Below, piece after piece: positions 27,293-36,718 of a stretch of 64,000 nucleotides of DNA. The first letter of the stretch is position 1, and each line of letters begins with the position of its first letter. Below the pieces are notes generated by a model. It made no database searches. It was not told where the DNA came from and saw nothing but the letters and a program-made list of their open reading frames with translations. The stretch is from assembly GCA_020443425.1 (NCBI GenBank), contig JAGRIE010000010.1:54528-118527 (forward strand). The letters are read 5' to 3'. The DNA comes from Halioglobus sp. GTDB lineage: Bacteria; Pseudomonadota; Gammaproteobacteria; Pseudomonadales; Halieaceae. The position numbers and the translations under genes were made by a program.

Positions 27293-28214
27293 ACACCTCT
27301 GCCAGAATCGCCGCCGCGCCCTGTGCCAGCAAGTCTTCGGCGACCTCGATACCAAGCTGCTCGGCGGCGTCAACCGGCGCCTCGGCCTGCGCTCGCAGCA
27401 CCAGTGAACCGTCGGGTTTGCCGACCAGGCCGCGCAACAGCAGTGTGGTGCCATCTTCGGATAACTCCGCATAACAGGCGATCGGCACCTGGCAACCACC
27501 CTCAAGGCGCCGGTTCATCGCCCGCTCCGCTGTCACCCTCGCCGCCGTAGGCGCGTGGTGCAGCGGCTGCAGCAGTGACAGCACTGCGGCGTCCCCGCTG
27601 CGCAGCTCGATACCGACAGCGCCCTGCCCGCCGGCCGGCAGGGACTGGGACACCGGCATACGCTGGCGGATTCGGGCATCAAACCCCAGCCGCAGCAGGC
27701 CTGCGCTGGCCAGGATGATGGCGTCATACTCGCCCTCATCCAGTTTGCGCAGGCGGGTATTCACATTGCCGCGCAGGAAATTCACTTCCAGGTCCGGACG
27801 CCGCTCACGCAGCTGGCACTCGCGCCGCAGGCTCGAGGTGCCCACCACACTGCCGGCCGGCAGCGCCTCCAGCGATGCATACCGGTTGCTGACAAACGCG
27901 TCAGAGGGGTCCTCCCGATCGCAGATCACACCCAGCCCAAGCCCGGGCGGGAACTCCATCGGCACATCCTTCATCGAGTGCACCGCAATATCGGCGCTGC
28001 CATCGAGCAGCGCCTCCTCCAACTCCTTCACGAACAGGCCCTTGCCACCCAGCTTGGACAGCGGCGAATCCAGCAACTGGTCGCCGCGCGAGGTCATGCC
28101 CAACAGGTGCACTTCGAGGTCGGGGTGCTGCTCCGATAACGCAGCGCGGACGAATTCCGCCTGCCACAGGGCCAGCGGGCTCTCCCGGGTGGCGATAGTC
28201 AATTTGCGCAGCAT
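27276..28214 (-). CDS. hemC: porphobilinogen deaminase
   Basis: A 312-residue hydroxymethylbilane synthase starting [18 protein letters not shown]. It shows [20 protein letters not shown] near residue 45, the catalytic aspartate in SMKDVP near 82, and the dipyrromethane-cofactor cysteine in [10 protein letters not shown] near 240. It polymerises four porphobilinogens. The ATG at 28214 fits the family start. It is divergent from argH across a 146-base gap that must hold both promoters, an arrangement also found in Pseudomonas. Confidence 0.95.
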   Translation of the reverse strand: MLRKLTIATRESPLALWQAEFVRAALSEQHPDLEVHLLGMTSRGDQLLDSPLSKLGGKGLFVKELEEALLDGSADIAVHSMKDVPMEFPPGLGLGVICDREDPSDAFVSNRYASLEALPAGSVVGTSSLRRECQLRERRPDLEVNFLRGNVNTRLRKLDEGEYDAIILASAGLLRLGFDARIRQRMPVSQSLPAGGQGAVGIELRSGDAAVLSLLQPLHHAPTAARVTAERAMNRRLEGGCQVPIACYAELSEDGTTLLLRGLVGKPDGSLVLRAQAEAPVDAAEQLGIEVAEDLLAQGAAAILAEVYGSQQ

Positions 28215-28360
28215 GCATGGGGTTCCGTAATTGCCTGCGGGCAATCATACCAGCCGGGCACAGTATCAGCGACTCCTCGGCGCAGCGAACTGGTATACTT
28301 GCCGCGGCCCGGGCCTCCATTACGGCTCCAATTGCGCATGACCATGGAATAGACAGAGCG

Positions 28361-29758
28361 ATGAGCAAAGAAAAAGACACCAGCAAACTCTGGGGCGGCC
28401 GCTTCAGCGAGGCGACTGACGCGTTTGTACAGCGTTTTACCGCATCGGTTACCTTCGACCAGCGCATGGCCGCCGAGGACATTGCCGGGTCGCTCGCCCA
28501 CGCACGCATGCTGCACAGCGTCGGGGTGTTGAGCGCACAGGAGCTGGCCGAGATCGAGGCTGGTCTCGCCCAGGTGCAACAGGAGATCAACGAGGGCAGC
28601 CTGCCGTGGTCGATCGAGCTGGAAGACGTGCACATGAACATCGAGGCGCGCCTGACCGAGCTCATCGGCATCACCGGCAAGAAACTGCACACCGGGCGCT
28701 CCCGCAACGACCAGGTGGCCACAGATATCCGCCTGCACCTGCGCGCCGCCATCGATACCATCGCCGCCGAGCTGACCCGGTTGCAACAGGGCACGATCGG
28801 GCTGGCTGAAGCCAATACCGACACCATCATGCCGGGTTTCACGCACCTGCAGACAGCACAGCCGGTGGTGTTCGGGCATCACCTGCTGGCGTGGAATGAG
28901 ATGCTGGAACGCGATTACGGGCGATTGATGGACTGCCGCGCGCGCCTCAATCAATCGCCGCTGGGCGCCGCCGCACTGGCCGGCACCACCTACCCGATCG
29001 ACCGCGCCCACACTGCGGCAGCACTCGGCTTCGACAAGCCGACAGAGAATTCGCTGGACTCTGTGTCAGACCGGGATTTCGCCATCGAATTCTGTGCGTT
29101 CGCCGCACTGCTGCTGACCCACCTGTCACGCATGTCCGAGGAGCTGGTGCTGTGGACCTCGGCACAGTTCAATTTCATCGAGTTGCCCGACCGCTTCTGC
29201 ACCGGCTCCTCCATCATGCCGCAGAAAAAGAACCCCGATGTACCGGAACTGGTGCGCGGCAAGGTGGGCAGGGTCAACGGCCACCTCATCTCCCTGCTGA
29301 CACTGATGAAGAGCCAGCCGCTGGCCTACAACAAGGACAACCAGGAAGACAAGGAACCGCTGTTCGATACCATCGACACGGTATTCGACTGCCTGCGCGC
29401 GTTCGCCGACATGGTTCCTGCGATCAGGCCCCGGGCCGAGGCGATGCGCGAGGCCGCAAGGCGCGGCTTCTCCACCGCCACTGACCTGGCGGACTACCTG
29501 GTGCGACAGGGGCTGCCGTTCCGCGACGCCCATGAAGTGGTGGGCAAGGCCGTGGCTCACGGGGTGGACAGCGGCCAGGACCTGGCGGAAATGAGCCTGG
29601 ATACCCTGCAGGGGTTTTGTGCGGATATCGGTGAGGATGTGTTTGCGGTACTGACGCTGGAGGGCTCTGTGGCAGCCCGCGACCACCTCGGTGGCACCGC
29701 GCCGGCGCAGGTGGCGGCCGCCGCCGGCCGGGCCCGGGCGCGACTGGCCGAGCGCTAG
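28361..29758 (+). CDS. argH: argininosuccinate lyase
   Basis: A 465-residue fumarase/aspartase-superfamily enzyme of arginine synthesis. It has [12 protein letters not shown] at the N-terminus, [13 protein letters not shown] near residue 110, TTYPIDR near 210, and the superfamily signature [15 protein letters not shown] near 282. It cleaves argininosuccinate to arginine and fumarate. An in-frame upstream ATG overlaps hemC and is rejected; the family starts at [13 protein letters not shown]. It ends 19 bases before the convergent DUF3187 gene. Confidence 0.96.
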   Translation: MSKEKDTSKLWGGRFSEATDAFVQRFTASVTFDQRMAAEDIAGSLAHARMLHSVGVLSAQELAEIEAGLAQVQQEINEGSLPWSIELEDVHMNIEARLTELIGITGKKLHTGRSRNDQVATDIRLHLRAAIDTIAAELTRLQQGTIGLAEANTDTIMPGFTHLQTAQPVVFGHHLLAWNEMLERDYGRLMDCRARLNQSPLGAAALAGTTYPIDRAHTAAALGFDKPTENSLDSVSDRDFAIEFCAFAALLLTHLSRMSEELVLWTSAQFNFIELPDRFCTGSSIMPQKKNPDVPELVRGKVGRVNGHLISLLTLMKSQPLAYNKDNQEDKEPLFDTIDTVFDCLRAFADMVPAIRPRAEAMREAARRGFSTATDLADYLVRQGLPFRDAHEVVGKAVAHGVDSGQDLAEMSLDTLQGFCADIGEDVFAVLTLEGSVAARDHLGGTAPAQVAAAAGRARARLAER

Positions 29759-29777
29759 CGCCCGCAGCCGGGCCGGG

Positions 29778-30770
29778 TCAGTCCAGCAGCGCTGAGCGGT
29801 AGCGCACACTCGCCTGGAAGGTGACGTCCGGCGCCGTCTCGACACGGATATCCTCGACGATACTGAAATCCACCGACCAGTGCGGTGCGACATACCAGCG
29901 CGCACCCAGCGTTCCCAGGATCGCATCGTCGCCGACGCCGGTGAGTGAGCTGTCCAGTGGCGCGGCGTGGCTGTCTATCTGGGCGATCAGCGACCAGTTC
30001 TGCGCAAAACGCCAGTCCATCGCCAGCCCCGCAAACCACAGGTTCTTCTCCTGCAGCCCTTCCAGTACGTCGCTGTCACCGGCCCGCAGGTAGCCGACCT
30101 GGCCGTGCCAGCTCAGCGGCAGGTCGGACAACTGCTGCCCGGAAAACCGCAGCGCGATATAGGCATCGTCGCCGCCGCTGCCGAGGAAATCGTCGTCATC
30201 CCCGGTGCTGAACTTGTAGCCCAGGGCGGCGCTGACGGCGGAGTTTTCATCGCGGTAGAACGCGTGACTGACCGACAGGCTGATATCGCCAACACCGGAG
30301 CTGTCGTCCTGCAGCGAGAACCCGCCCTGCGGGGACACGTAACGGTAGTCGAGCACATCCCGGGGCACATTCGAGCGACCGCCGTCAGACATGCCCCAGA
30401 AATCGTGCCAGTCGTCGATCAGGCCATCCAGGTCGCCGCCGCTCTGGTCCAGCCAGGGCACTTCCAGCTGCACATCCCAATTCTCGGCAAAGCCGTAGCG
30501 AAACTCCAGGTCGACGCGGCCGGTCTCGCCGTCGAAATTGAGGTATTCAGTGGCATTGTTTTCGTTCACGTAGTGGTTGGCGAGACTGCCGTGCACCGCG
30601 ACGGCGAAATTGCCACTGGGTGTGGTCAGCGCATCGCGCTGTGAGGGCAGGCCAAGCAGGCCCGCCACCGGGCTCAGGTTCTTGACATACAGTGGCTCAC
30701 TGCCCGCAGCGGGCAGGGCCGCCAGTGCGAGCGCGACCGGTATACACGCCCGACCGGCACGCCGCTTCAC
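29778..30770 (-). CDS. DUF3187 outer-membrane beta-barrel-like protein
   Basis: About 330 residues. A signal peptide (ACIPVALALAALPAAGS) is followed by PLYVKNLSPVAGLLGLPSQR, a hallmark of the DUF3187 family. Alternating polar and aromatic strands run to the end (YRSALLD), as expected for an outer-membrane barrel. Function is unknown. I chose a GTG at 30770 because AAGGGGG sits just upstream; an in-frame ATG at 30806 would overlap cyaY. It follows cyaY on the same strand after 13 bases. Confidence 0.82.
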   Translation of the reverse strand: MKRRAGRACIPVALALAALPAAGSEPLYVKNLSPVAGLLGLPSQRDALTTPSGNFAVAVHGSLANHYVNENNATEYLNFDGETGRVDLEFRYGFAENWDVQLEVPWLDQSGGDLDGLIDDWHDFWGMSDGGRSNVPRDVLDYRYVSPQGGFSLQDDSSGVGDISLSVSHAFYRDENSAVSAALGYKFSTGDDDDFLGSGGDDAYIALRFSGQQLSDLPLSWHGQVGYLRAGDSDVLEGLQEKNLWFAGLAMDWRFAQNWSLIAQIDSHAAPLDSSLTGVGDDAILGTLGARWYVAPHWSVDFSIVEDIRVETAPDVTFQASVRYRSALLD

Positions 30771-30783
30771 GTCGGCCCCCTTG

Positions 30784-31104
30784 TTACAACCAGGCAAAAC
30801 GGACACCCCCCTGCTCCTGCATCTGCTCCGTCACAAACGGCCGGAACAGCTGTCCGGTGCGGGTGTCGCGCCAGTCGCCGGCCTCGTCATCGAAGGCGAA
30901 GTGAAAGCCGCCGGAACGCGCGGCCAACCACAGCTGACGCGTCGGTGGCTGGCGACTGAACACCAGTTGGCGGCCGTTCTCGAACACCACAGTGAGCACC
31001 CCACCGGAGGTTTCACAGTCGATATCCGCGTCGATTTCGTCCAGCGCTGTCTCCAGCTCGGAAAACGTACGGTCTATCAACTCATTGAAGGTAGATTCGT
31101 TCAT
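30784..31104 (-). CDS. cyaY: frataxin-like iron donor CyaY
   Basis: A 106-residue frataxin family protein. An acidic helix (FNELIDRTFSELETALDEID) is followed by DIDCETSGGVLTVVFENG and the strand region QLWLAARSGGFHFAF, as in E. coli CyaY. It binds iron and regulates Fe-S cluster assembly by the Isc system. The ATG at 31104 fits the family start. It is divergent from lptM across a 105-base gap, as in E. coli cyaY-yifL. Confidence 0.9.
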   Translation of the reverse strand: MNESTFNELIDRTFSELETALDEIDADIDCETSGGVLTVVFENGRQLVFSRQPPTRQLWLAARSGGFHFAFDDEAGDWRDTRTGQLFRPFVTEQMQEQGGVRFAWL

Positions 31105-31209
31105 CTCAGGGGGTTTCCAGCAAAGTGTGCACAATTCAATAATAAGGGCTGTTCGCACTGCTTACTAGCGGGCAGTATAATTTGACGCAACATCGCCCGG
31201 ACTCTAGCC

Positions 31210-31389
31210 ATGCATTATTACATTTCAAACCTGCTGCTCGTCGTCGCCCTGCTCGCCCTCCCGGGGTGCGGACAGATGGGGCCGCTGTATATGCCGCCGG
31301 AGGAAACGCCCCCTCCGCCCGCACTGTCCGAGCCCAGCGCCGCACCTGACGCCGACGAACGCGCCAAGCAATCGCAACAGCAGCCCTGA
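31210..31389 (+). CDS. lptM: LptM (YifL-like) lipoprotein
   Basis: A 59-residue lipoprotein. The signal MHYYISNLLLVVALLALPGC ends in a lipobox, followed by GQMGPLYMPPEE, the LptM hallmark. The rest is Pro/Glu/Asp-rich. In E. coli LptM helps the LPS translocon LptDE mature its disulfides at the outer membrane. It is the first gene of lptM-lysA-dapF-DUF484-xerC-yigB and lies divergent from cyaY, which strongly supports the call despite the small size. lysA follows after 14 bases. Confidence 0.88.
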   Translation: MHYYISNLLLVVALLALPGCGQMGPLYMPPEETPPPPALSEPSAAPDADERAKQSQQQP

Positions 31390-31403
31390 CGAGAGGTGGA
31401 CCG

Positions 31404-32669
31404 ATGACTCCGTTCACGTATCGTGAGGGCAGCCTGTATGCCGAAAATATCGCCGTCAGCGCCATTGCCGCCGAGCACGGCACGCCCTGCTATATCTATT
31501 CGCGGGCGGCACTGGAAGCGGCCTTTACCGAGTACCAACAGGCGCTCGCCGGCGCCGATCACCTGATCTGCTATGCGGTGAAAGCCAACTCCAACCTGGC
31601 CGTACTCAATGTGCTGGCCCGGTTGGGCGCCGGATTCGACATCGTATCCGGCGGGGAGCTGGAGCGCGTGGTCGCGGCCGGCGGCGACCCGGCAAAAATC
31701 GTCTTCTCCGGGGTCAGCAAAAAGCCCGCCGAGATGGCGCGTGCGCTGGAGCTTGGCATCCACTGCTTCAACCTTGAATCGGCCGCGGAACTGGAGGTGC
31801 TGAACCGCGTCGCCGGGGAGCTGGGCCGGGTGGCACCGGTGTCCGTGCGGGTGAATCCCGACGTCGATGCCAGGACCCATCCCTACATCTCCACCGGGCT
31901 GCGGGAGAACAAGTTCGGGCTGACCATAGAGGAGGCCCTGCGGGTCTACCAACGCGCGGCGCAACTGGACCACATCTCGGTGGTGGGTCTCGACTGCCAT
32001 ATCGGGTCACAGCTCACTGACGTCAGCCCGTTTATCGACGCCCTGCACCGCCTGCTGGCACTGGTGGACGCGCTGGCGGAGTCGGGGATCGCCATCCAGC
32101 ACCTGGACCTGGGCGGCGGCCTCGGTGTGCAATACCACGATGAGAAACCGCCTTCTATCGCCAGCTATATCGGCGCTATCCGCGAAATACTGGGCGATCG
32201 CAAGGTGCAGCTGCTGTTTGAACCCGGGCGCTCGATAGCGGCCAACGCCGGGCTGCTGGTGATGCAGGTGGAATACCTGAAATCCACCCCGGACCACCAC
32301 TTCGCCCTGGTCGACGCCGCCATGAATGACATGATCCGCCCCGCCCTCTACCAGGCCTGGATGGATATCCGCCGGGTGGAAGACGACGGCGAGGGCCAGA
32401 CCGCCGCCTGGGATGTGGTCGGCCCGGTGTGCGAGACCGGTGACTTCCTCGGCAAGGGGCGCCAGCTGTCGCTGCGCCAGGGTGACCTGCTGGCTATGTT
32501 TGGTGCCGGAGCCTATGGTTTCACGATGAGTTCGAACTACAACAGCCGCGGCCGGGCGCCGGAAATCATGGTGGATGGCGATACCGCACACCTGGTGCGG
32601 GCGCGCGAGACCTTTGCCGATCTGGTTCGCGGTGAATCCTGCCTGCCCGCACCGGGCGCAGCGCAGTGA
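31404..32669 (+). CDS. lysA: diaminopimelate decarboxylase
   Basis: A 421-residue fold-type III PLP enzyme making lysine from meso-diaminopimelate. The PLP lysine lies in ICYAVKANSN near residue 56. Family motifs include GFDIVSGGELER, HIGSQLTD, LDLGGGLGVQY, EPGRSIAANAG and the substrate cysteine in GPVCETGDFL near 345. The ATG is preceded by GAGAGGTGGA. It stands before dapF, which supplies its substrate by epimerisation. Confidence 0.95.
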   Translation: MTPFTYREGSLYAENIAVSAIAAEHGTPCYIYSRAALEAAFTEYQQALAGADHLICYAVKANSNLAVLNVLARLGAGFDIVSGGELERVVAAGGDPAKIVFSGVSKKPAEMARALELGIHCFNLESAAELEVLNRVAGELGRVAPVSVRVNPDVDARTHPYISTGLRENKFGLTIEEALRVYQRAAQLDHISVVGLDCHIGSQLTDVSPFIDALHRLLALVDALAESGIAIQHLDLGGGLGVQYHDEKPPSIASYIGAIREILGDRKVQLLFEPGRSIAANAGLLVMQVEYLKSTPDHHFALVDAAMNDMIRPALYQAWMDIRRVEDDGEGQTAAWDVVGPVCETGDFLGKGRQLSLRQGDLLAMFGAGAYGFTMSSNYNSRGRAPEIMVDGDTAHLVRARETFADLVRGESCLPAPGAAQ

Positions 32670-32683
32670 GCGGGTAGCGACGC

Positions 32684-33514
32684 GTGTTACTGAAATTCAC
32701 CAAAATGCACGGGACGGGGAACGATTTTGTCGTCGTTGACCTGATCACCCAGCACTACAAAATCCGCTCCCGGGATGTCCGCAAGCTGGCCGACCGGCAT
32801 TTCGGCGTGGGCTGTGACCAGGTGCTGGTGGTGGAGCCACCGCAGAGCCCGGAGGTGGATTTCCGCTACCGCATCTTCAATGCCGATGGCAGTGAAGTCG
32901 AGCAGTGCGGCAACGGCGCACGCTGTTTTGCACGCTTCGTGCGTGAGAAAAAACTCACGGCCAAGAAAGTCATCAGCGTCGAGACCGCTGCCGGGGTCAT
33001 AGAGCTGCGCGTACGCCCCAACCACGACGTTGAGGTCAATATGGGGCCGCCGCAGTTCGAGCCGCAGAGCATCCCGTTCGCGGCCCAGGCGCGCGCACCG
33101 AGCTACAGCCTGCAGGTAGATGGCAGCGAGGTGGAGATCGGCGCCGTATCGATGGGCAACCCGCATGCGGTATTGCGCGTCAGCAGCACCAGCCGCGCGG
33201 CCGTCGAGCACCTGGGGCCATTGATCGAATCGCACCCCGACTTCCCGAACCGGGTCAATGTCGGTTTCATGCAGGTGGTATCAGAGCGGGAGATACGGCT
33301 GCGCGTCTACGAGCGCGGTGTGGGCGAGACCCTGGCCTGCGGCACCGGCGCCTGCGCGGCGGTGGTGTATGGTATTTCCCGTGGCTGGCTGCGCGAATCC
33401 GTGACAGTTGGACTGCCGGGGGGTAAGCTTTCCGTATCCTGGGCGGGCGAGGGCCAGCCGGTGATGATGACGGGGCCCACCGCCATTGTATTTGAAGGCA
33501 CAATAAAGATTTGA
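32684..33514 (+). CDS. dapF: diaminopimelate epimerase
   Basis: A 276-residue cofactor-independent racemase. The two catalytic cysteines lie in EQCGNGARC near residue 73 and LACGTGACA near 220. [15 protein letters not shown] at the N-terminus is the family start. It interconverts LL- and meso-diaminopimelate for lysine and peptidoglycan. The start is GTG at 32684, 15 bases after lysA. Confidence 0.95.
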   Translation: MLLKFTKMHGTGNDFVVVDLITQHYKIRSRDVRKLADRHFGVGCDQVLVVEPPQSPEVDFRYRIFNADGSEVEQCGNGARCFARFVREKKLTAKKVISVETAAGVIELRVRPNHDVEVNMGPPQFEPQSIPFAAQARAPSYSLQVDGSEVEIGAVSMGNPHAVLRVSSTSRAAVEHLGPLIESHPDFPNRVNVGFMQVVSEREIRLRVYERGVGETLACGTGACAAVVYGISRGWLRESVTVGLPGGKLSVSWAGEGQPVMMTGPTAIVFEGTIKI

Positions 33515-33558
33515 CGCTACAGCAACGCAGTTCACCCCAATAACGAGAGGCAGTGATA

Positions 33559-34293
33559 ATGTCAGCCAGCAAAAAGCAGGAAACAGCAGTGAAGATGGCG
33601 ACGGAACAGGGCAGTGACACCGGTCTCAATGATGAATCCGTGCGCGAGTACCTGAAAAATCACGACGATTTCCTGCAGCGGTATCCCGACATGCTGGATT
33701 ACCTGCACGTGTCGCACGCCTCTGGCAGCGCGATATCACTGGTCGAGAAGCAGGTCAGCGTGCTGCGTGAGCGCAACACGGAGATCCGCCAGCGACTGAA
33801 GGCGCTCTCCACCAATGCCAAGGACAATGACGCGCTGTTCGAGCAGACACGGGTACTGGTGCTGAAACTGCTGGATGCCGAGTCTGCGGAGGATCTCTAC
33901 AGCACCTTCCTGGCGTCCATGAAGGACGACTTCCGGGTCGACTATGCCAGTATGATCCTGTACTCGGAGGAGAGCGGGGAGACAACCGTGCGCACGGAAT
34001 CCCGCGACACAGTGAAGAAACAGATCGGCTCACTGTTCCGGGGCCACAAGGCGGTGTGCGGCACACTGCGCGCGGAGGAGCTCAGCTTCCTGTTCGCCGA
34101 GCGTGTCGAGGTCGGCTCTGCCGCGATTGTGCCGCTTTCGATGAAATCACCCGACAGCGAGCCGCTGGGCCTGATCGCCGTGGGCAGCGCCAATGCCAGC
34201 CAGTACAACAACAACGTTGGCACACTGTTCCTGTCACACATTGCCGATGTCATCGTCAAGCTGCTGACACGGCTGAATGGCGCGAGAGACTGA
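33559..34293 (+). CDS. DUF484 family protein (YigA-like)
   Basis: About 244 residues. The N-terminal part has VREYLKNHDDFLQRYPDML and LVEKQVSVLRERN, typical of DUF484, followed by a GAF-like domain (about 95-240) ending in GTLFLSHIADVI. Its function is unknown; the gene sits between dapF and xerC in E. coli and Pseudomonas alike. I chose the ATG at 33559 because GAGAGG is eight bases upstream; a GTG at 33553 is too close to that site. It overlaps xerC by 17 bases. Confidence 0.88.
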   Translation: MSASKKQETAVKMATEQGSDTGLNDESVREYLKNHDDFLQRYPDMLDYLHVSHASGSAISLVEKQVSVLRERNTEIRQRLKALSTNAKDNDALFEQTRVLVLKLLDAESAEDLYSTFLASMKDDFRVDYASMILYSEESGETTVRTESRDTVKKQIGSLFRGHKAVCGTLRAEELSFLFAERVEVGSAAIVPLSMKSPDSEPLGLIAVGSANASQYNNNVGTLFLSHIADVIVKLLTRLNGARD

Positions 34294-35233
34294 GAACACG
34301 GTGAACACGGAGTCAGCGCAGGACACCCCACTGGGGCCAGCTGCGACGCGATTTCTCGACTACCTGCGCGACGTGCGCCAGCTTTCACCACACACGATCA
34401 GCAACTACCAGCGCGACCTGCTATCGCTGCAACGCTACTGCGAGGCCAGCGGCAGGGCGGATATAGGCTCGCTGGCGGAAGCGGATATCCGCGGCTGGGT
34501 CGGCCAGTTGCGCCGCCAGGGGCTCGCCGGCGGCAGCATCCAGCGCAGCTTGTCCGCCACCCGCTCGTTCTACAATTTCCTCGGCCGTGAAAGCGGGCTG
34601 CTGCGGAACCCGGCCGCCAGCGTGCAGGCGCCGCGCAAACCCCGCAAACTGCCCAAGACGCTGGATGCCGACCAGGTGAACCAGTACCTGTGCTTCGACT
34701 CTGAATCCGTGACGGCGCGGCGCGACAGCGCGATGGCGGAGTTGTTCTACTCCTCCGGGCTGCGGCTCGCGGAGCTGGCTTCACTGGAAGTAGACGATAT
34801 CGACCCACAGGCCAAACTGCTGACAGTCACCGGCAAGGGCAGGAAGACCCGCACTGTGCCCGTGGGCAGCGCGGCGCTGAAGGCCATCGAACACTGGCTG
34901 GAGGTGCGCCCGCCCGCAGCGGCAGACAGCGGTGACAGCCGCGCCCTGTTCACAAGCAACCGCGGCCGTCGCATCAGCGTGCGCAATATCCAGCAGCGAC
35001 TCAAACTGCAGGGCCGCAAATCCGGCATGCGCCAGGACGTGCACCCCCATATGCTGCGCCACTCTTTCGCCAGCCACATGCTGGAATCCAGCGGTGACCT
35101 GCGTGCGGTGCAGGAGCTGCTCGGGCATGCCAATATCTCCACCACGCAGATCTATACCCACCTGGATTTCCAGCACCTCGCCAAGGTGTACGACGCCGCA
35201 CACCCCCGCGCCAAGCGGCGCAAGGACGATTGA
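34277..35233 (+). CDS. xerC: tyrosine recombinase XerC
   Basis: A 318-residue site-specific recombinase that, with XerD, resolves chromosome dimers at dif. The N-terminal SAM-like domain covers about 20-105. The catalytic set is visible: Arg in SGLRLAEL, Lys in GKGRKTRTV, HMLRHSFASHML, LLGHANISTT and the nucleophile Tyr in QIYTHLD. Position downstream of DUF484 identifies it as XerC rather than XerD. A start at GTG 34301 is also possible. Confidence 0.93.
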   Translation: MARETENTVNTESAQDTPLGPAATRFLDYLRDVRQLSPHTISNYQRDLLSLQRYCEASGRADIGSLAEADIRGWVGQLRRQGLAGGSIQRSLSATRSFYNFLGRESGLLRNPAASVQAPRKPRKLPKTLDADQVNQYLCFDSESVTARRDSAMAELFYSSGLRLAELASLEVDDIDPQAKLLTVTGKGRKTRTVPVGSAALKAIEHWLEVRPPAAADSGDSRALFTSNRGRRISVRNIQQRLKLQGRKSGMRQDVHPHMLRHSFASHMLESSGDLRAVQELLGHANISTTQIYTHLDFQHLAKVYDAAHPRAKRRKDD

Positions 35234-35234
35234 C

Positions 35235-35942
35235 GTGCCTGTCTCCGTGATCACCTTCGACCTCGACAACACACTGTGGGATGTCGAACCTGTACTGGTC
35301 AAAGCGGAGCAGGCACAGCAGCAGTGGCTGCTGCAGCACCGGCCCGGGGCGGCGGACGCCTTCGATCACGAGGCGCTGTTCGCGTTCAAGAAGTCGGTGT
35401 GGAAGCGACACCCGGAGCTGGCGCACCATGTCAGCCAGATGCGTATCCAGATGCTGTACGAGTTGCAGCTGGCCGCCGGTTACAGTGAGGAGGAGGCGCT
35501 CAGCGGCGCCCGCCAGGCGTTTTCGATCTTTCTACAGGAGCGTCGCAAAGTGGTGCTCTACGAGGAGGCGCTGGGCGTGCTGGAGCGACTGGCCAATCAC
35601 TACACGCTGGGGGCGCTCACCAATGGCAATGCCGATATCTACAGGACTGATGCCGCTGAATATTTTGACTTCGCGTTCCTGGCCGAGGATATAGGTGCCA
35701 GCAAACCGCATCCGGACATGTTTCACGCCGCTCTCAAGCAGACCGGCGTCGACGCCGGGGGTATCATCCACGTCGGCGATGACCCGGAGCACGATGTGCG
35801 CGGCGCGCGCGAGGTGGGCATGCACACAATCTGGGTCAATACGCAGCGCAAGCCCTGGCCCGGTGGCCAACCGGCTGACGCCGAAGTGATCAATCTCAGC
35901 GAGTTGCCCGACGCGGTCGAGACTATCAGCGCCCGCGCCTAA
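35235..35942 (+). CDS. yigB: HAD-family hydrolase (YigB-like)
   Basis: A 235-residue HAD phosphatase: motif I FDLDNTLWD near residue 7, motif II ALTNGN near 120, and motif IV GDDPEHDVRGA near 180. E. coli YigB dephosphorylates FMN and related phosphates. The start is a GTG at 35235, one base after the xerC stop, and is supported by the family start. Its last 4 bases overlap the end of the convergent small secreted gene. Confidence 0.87.
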   Translation: MPVSVITFDLDNTLWDVEPVLVKAEQAQQQWLLQHRPGAADAFDHEALFAFKKSVWKRHPELAHHVSQMRIQMLYELQLAAGYSEEEALSGARQAFSIFLQERRKVVLYEEALGVLERLANHYTLGALTNGNADIYRTDAAEYFDFAFLAEDIGASKPHPDMFHAALKQTGVDAGGIIHVGDDPEHDVRGAREVGMHTIWVNTQRKPWPGGQPADAEVINLSELPDAVETISARA

Positions 35943-36241
35943 CGCGGCATGGCGTCGACGAACGCTTGCAGTTTCGGGTCCTGGAAGCGACCCTGAGGGA
36001 AATCAATACACTGTAGGACGGTCTTCACCTGCTCCTTGACTCCATCCAACCGGGTGGCAACGCCCCCGCCCGCGACCTCGACGGCGCCCGCCTCGTCATG
36101 GGCCTGCACCATCACCACTGCCGTCTGCTCGCTCATGGTTTCTACAGCGCAGACAAATTCGTTCTCCGGAAACGCGCTCGCAGCGCCGACCGGCAGGAGT
36201 AAGGCGACACCGATGGAGACAGCCGCGATTATGTTCTTCAT
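35939..36241 (-). CDS. small secreted protein at the end of the pilin operon
   Basis: A 100-residue protein with a signal peptide (MKNIIAAVSIGVALLLPVGAASA) and a mature part of about 77 residues. The mature part contains two cysteines (FVCAV and LQCID), which could form one periplasmic disulfide. I do not recognise the family. It starts 18 bases after the pilE-like stop on the same strand, so it is probably the last gene of the minor pilin transcript. Confidence 0.68.
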   Translation of the reverse strand: MKNIIAAVSIGVALLLPVGAASAFPENEFVCAVETMSEQTAVVMVQAHDEAGAVEVAGGGVATRLDGVKEQVKTVLQCIDFPQGRFQDPKLQAFVDAMPR

Positions 36242-36259
36242 AGCATTTAATCCCTGTTC

Positions 36260-36718
36260 CTAATGCCAACACTCGTCCGCGTTGCTGCCCGTCGCGCTCT
36301 TGGCCCCGGAGTGCGACAACACGAAGGTGGTGCAGGCCGCGTCGTGAGACTGGGGAGAGGTGTTCTGCGGTGTCGCCGTCAGCACATAGCAAGTCGCTAT
36401 GGTGCCGTTCGCGCAGGCGGCAGCATCGATTGTGTAATGCCCCTCTGTGGTGACCATGGGGTCGTCCTCATAACCGAGGTCTTCCATATCCAGCGTATAG
36501 CTGCCGCGGTCCAGCATGAATTGCTCCATGCGACCGGCGACATCCAGCAAACCCGCTTTGGCGTCGCTGCGCTGCCCCTTGCGCACGCTGTCCTGGTAGG
36601 CCGGCAGCGCAATCGTCGCAATGATTCCGAGAATCACCACTACAATAATCACCTCAATCAGCGTGAAACCGCGCTGCGCACGTCCTGTTACAGGCGGCAT
36701 CTTACTGCAGTCGACCAT
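36260..36718 (-). CDS. pilE: type IV pilin-like protein (PilE-like)
   Basis: A 152-residue prepilin: a short positive leader, cleavage after Gly in QRG|FTLIEV with Glu5 present, the N-terminal hydrophobic helix, then a globular head with two cysteine pairs. PilE-like minor pilins end the pilY1 operon in Pseudomonas and Xanthomonas relatives. The ATG overlaps the last base of the pilY1 stop (TGATG). A second ATG at 36700 would give a shorter leader and is also plausible. Confidence 0.88.
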   Translation of the reverse strand: MVDCSKMPPVTGRAQRGFTLIEVIIVVVILGIIATIALPAYQDSVRKGQRSDAKAGLLDVAGRMEQFMLDRGSYTLDMEDLGYEDDPMVTTEGHYTIDAAACANGTIATCYVLTATPQNTSPQSHDAACTTFVLSHSGAKSATGSNADECWH

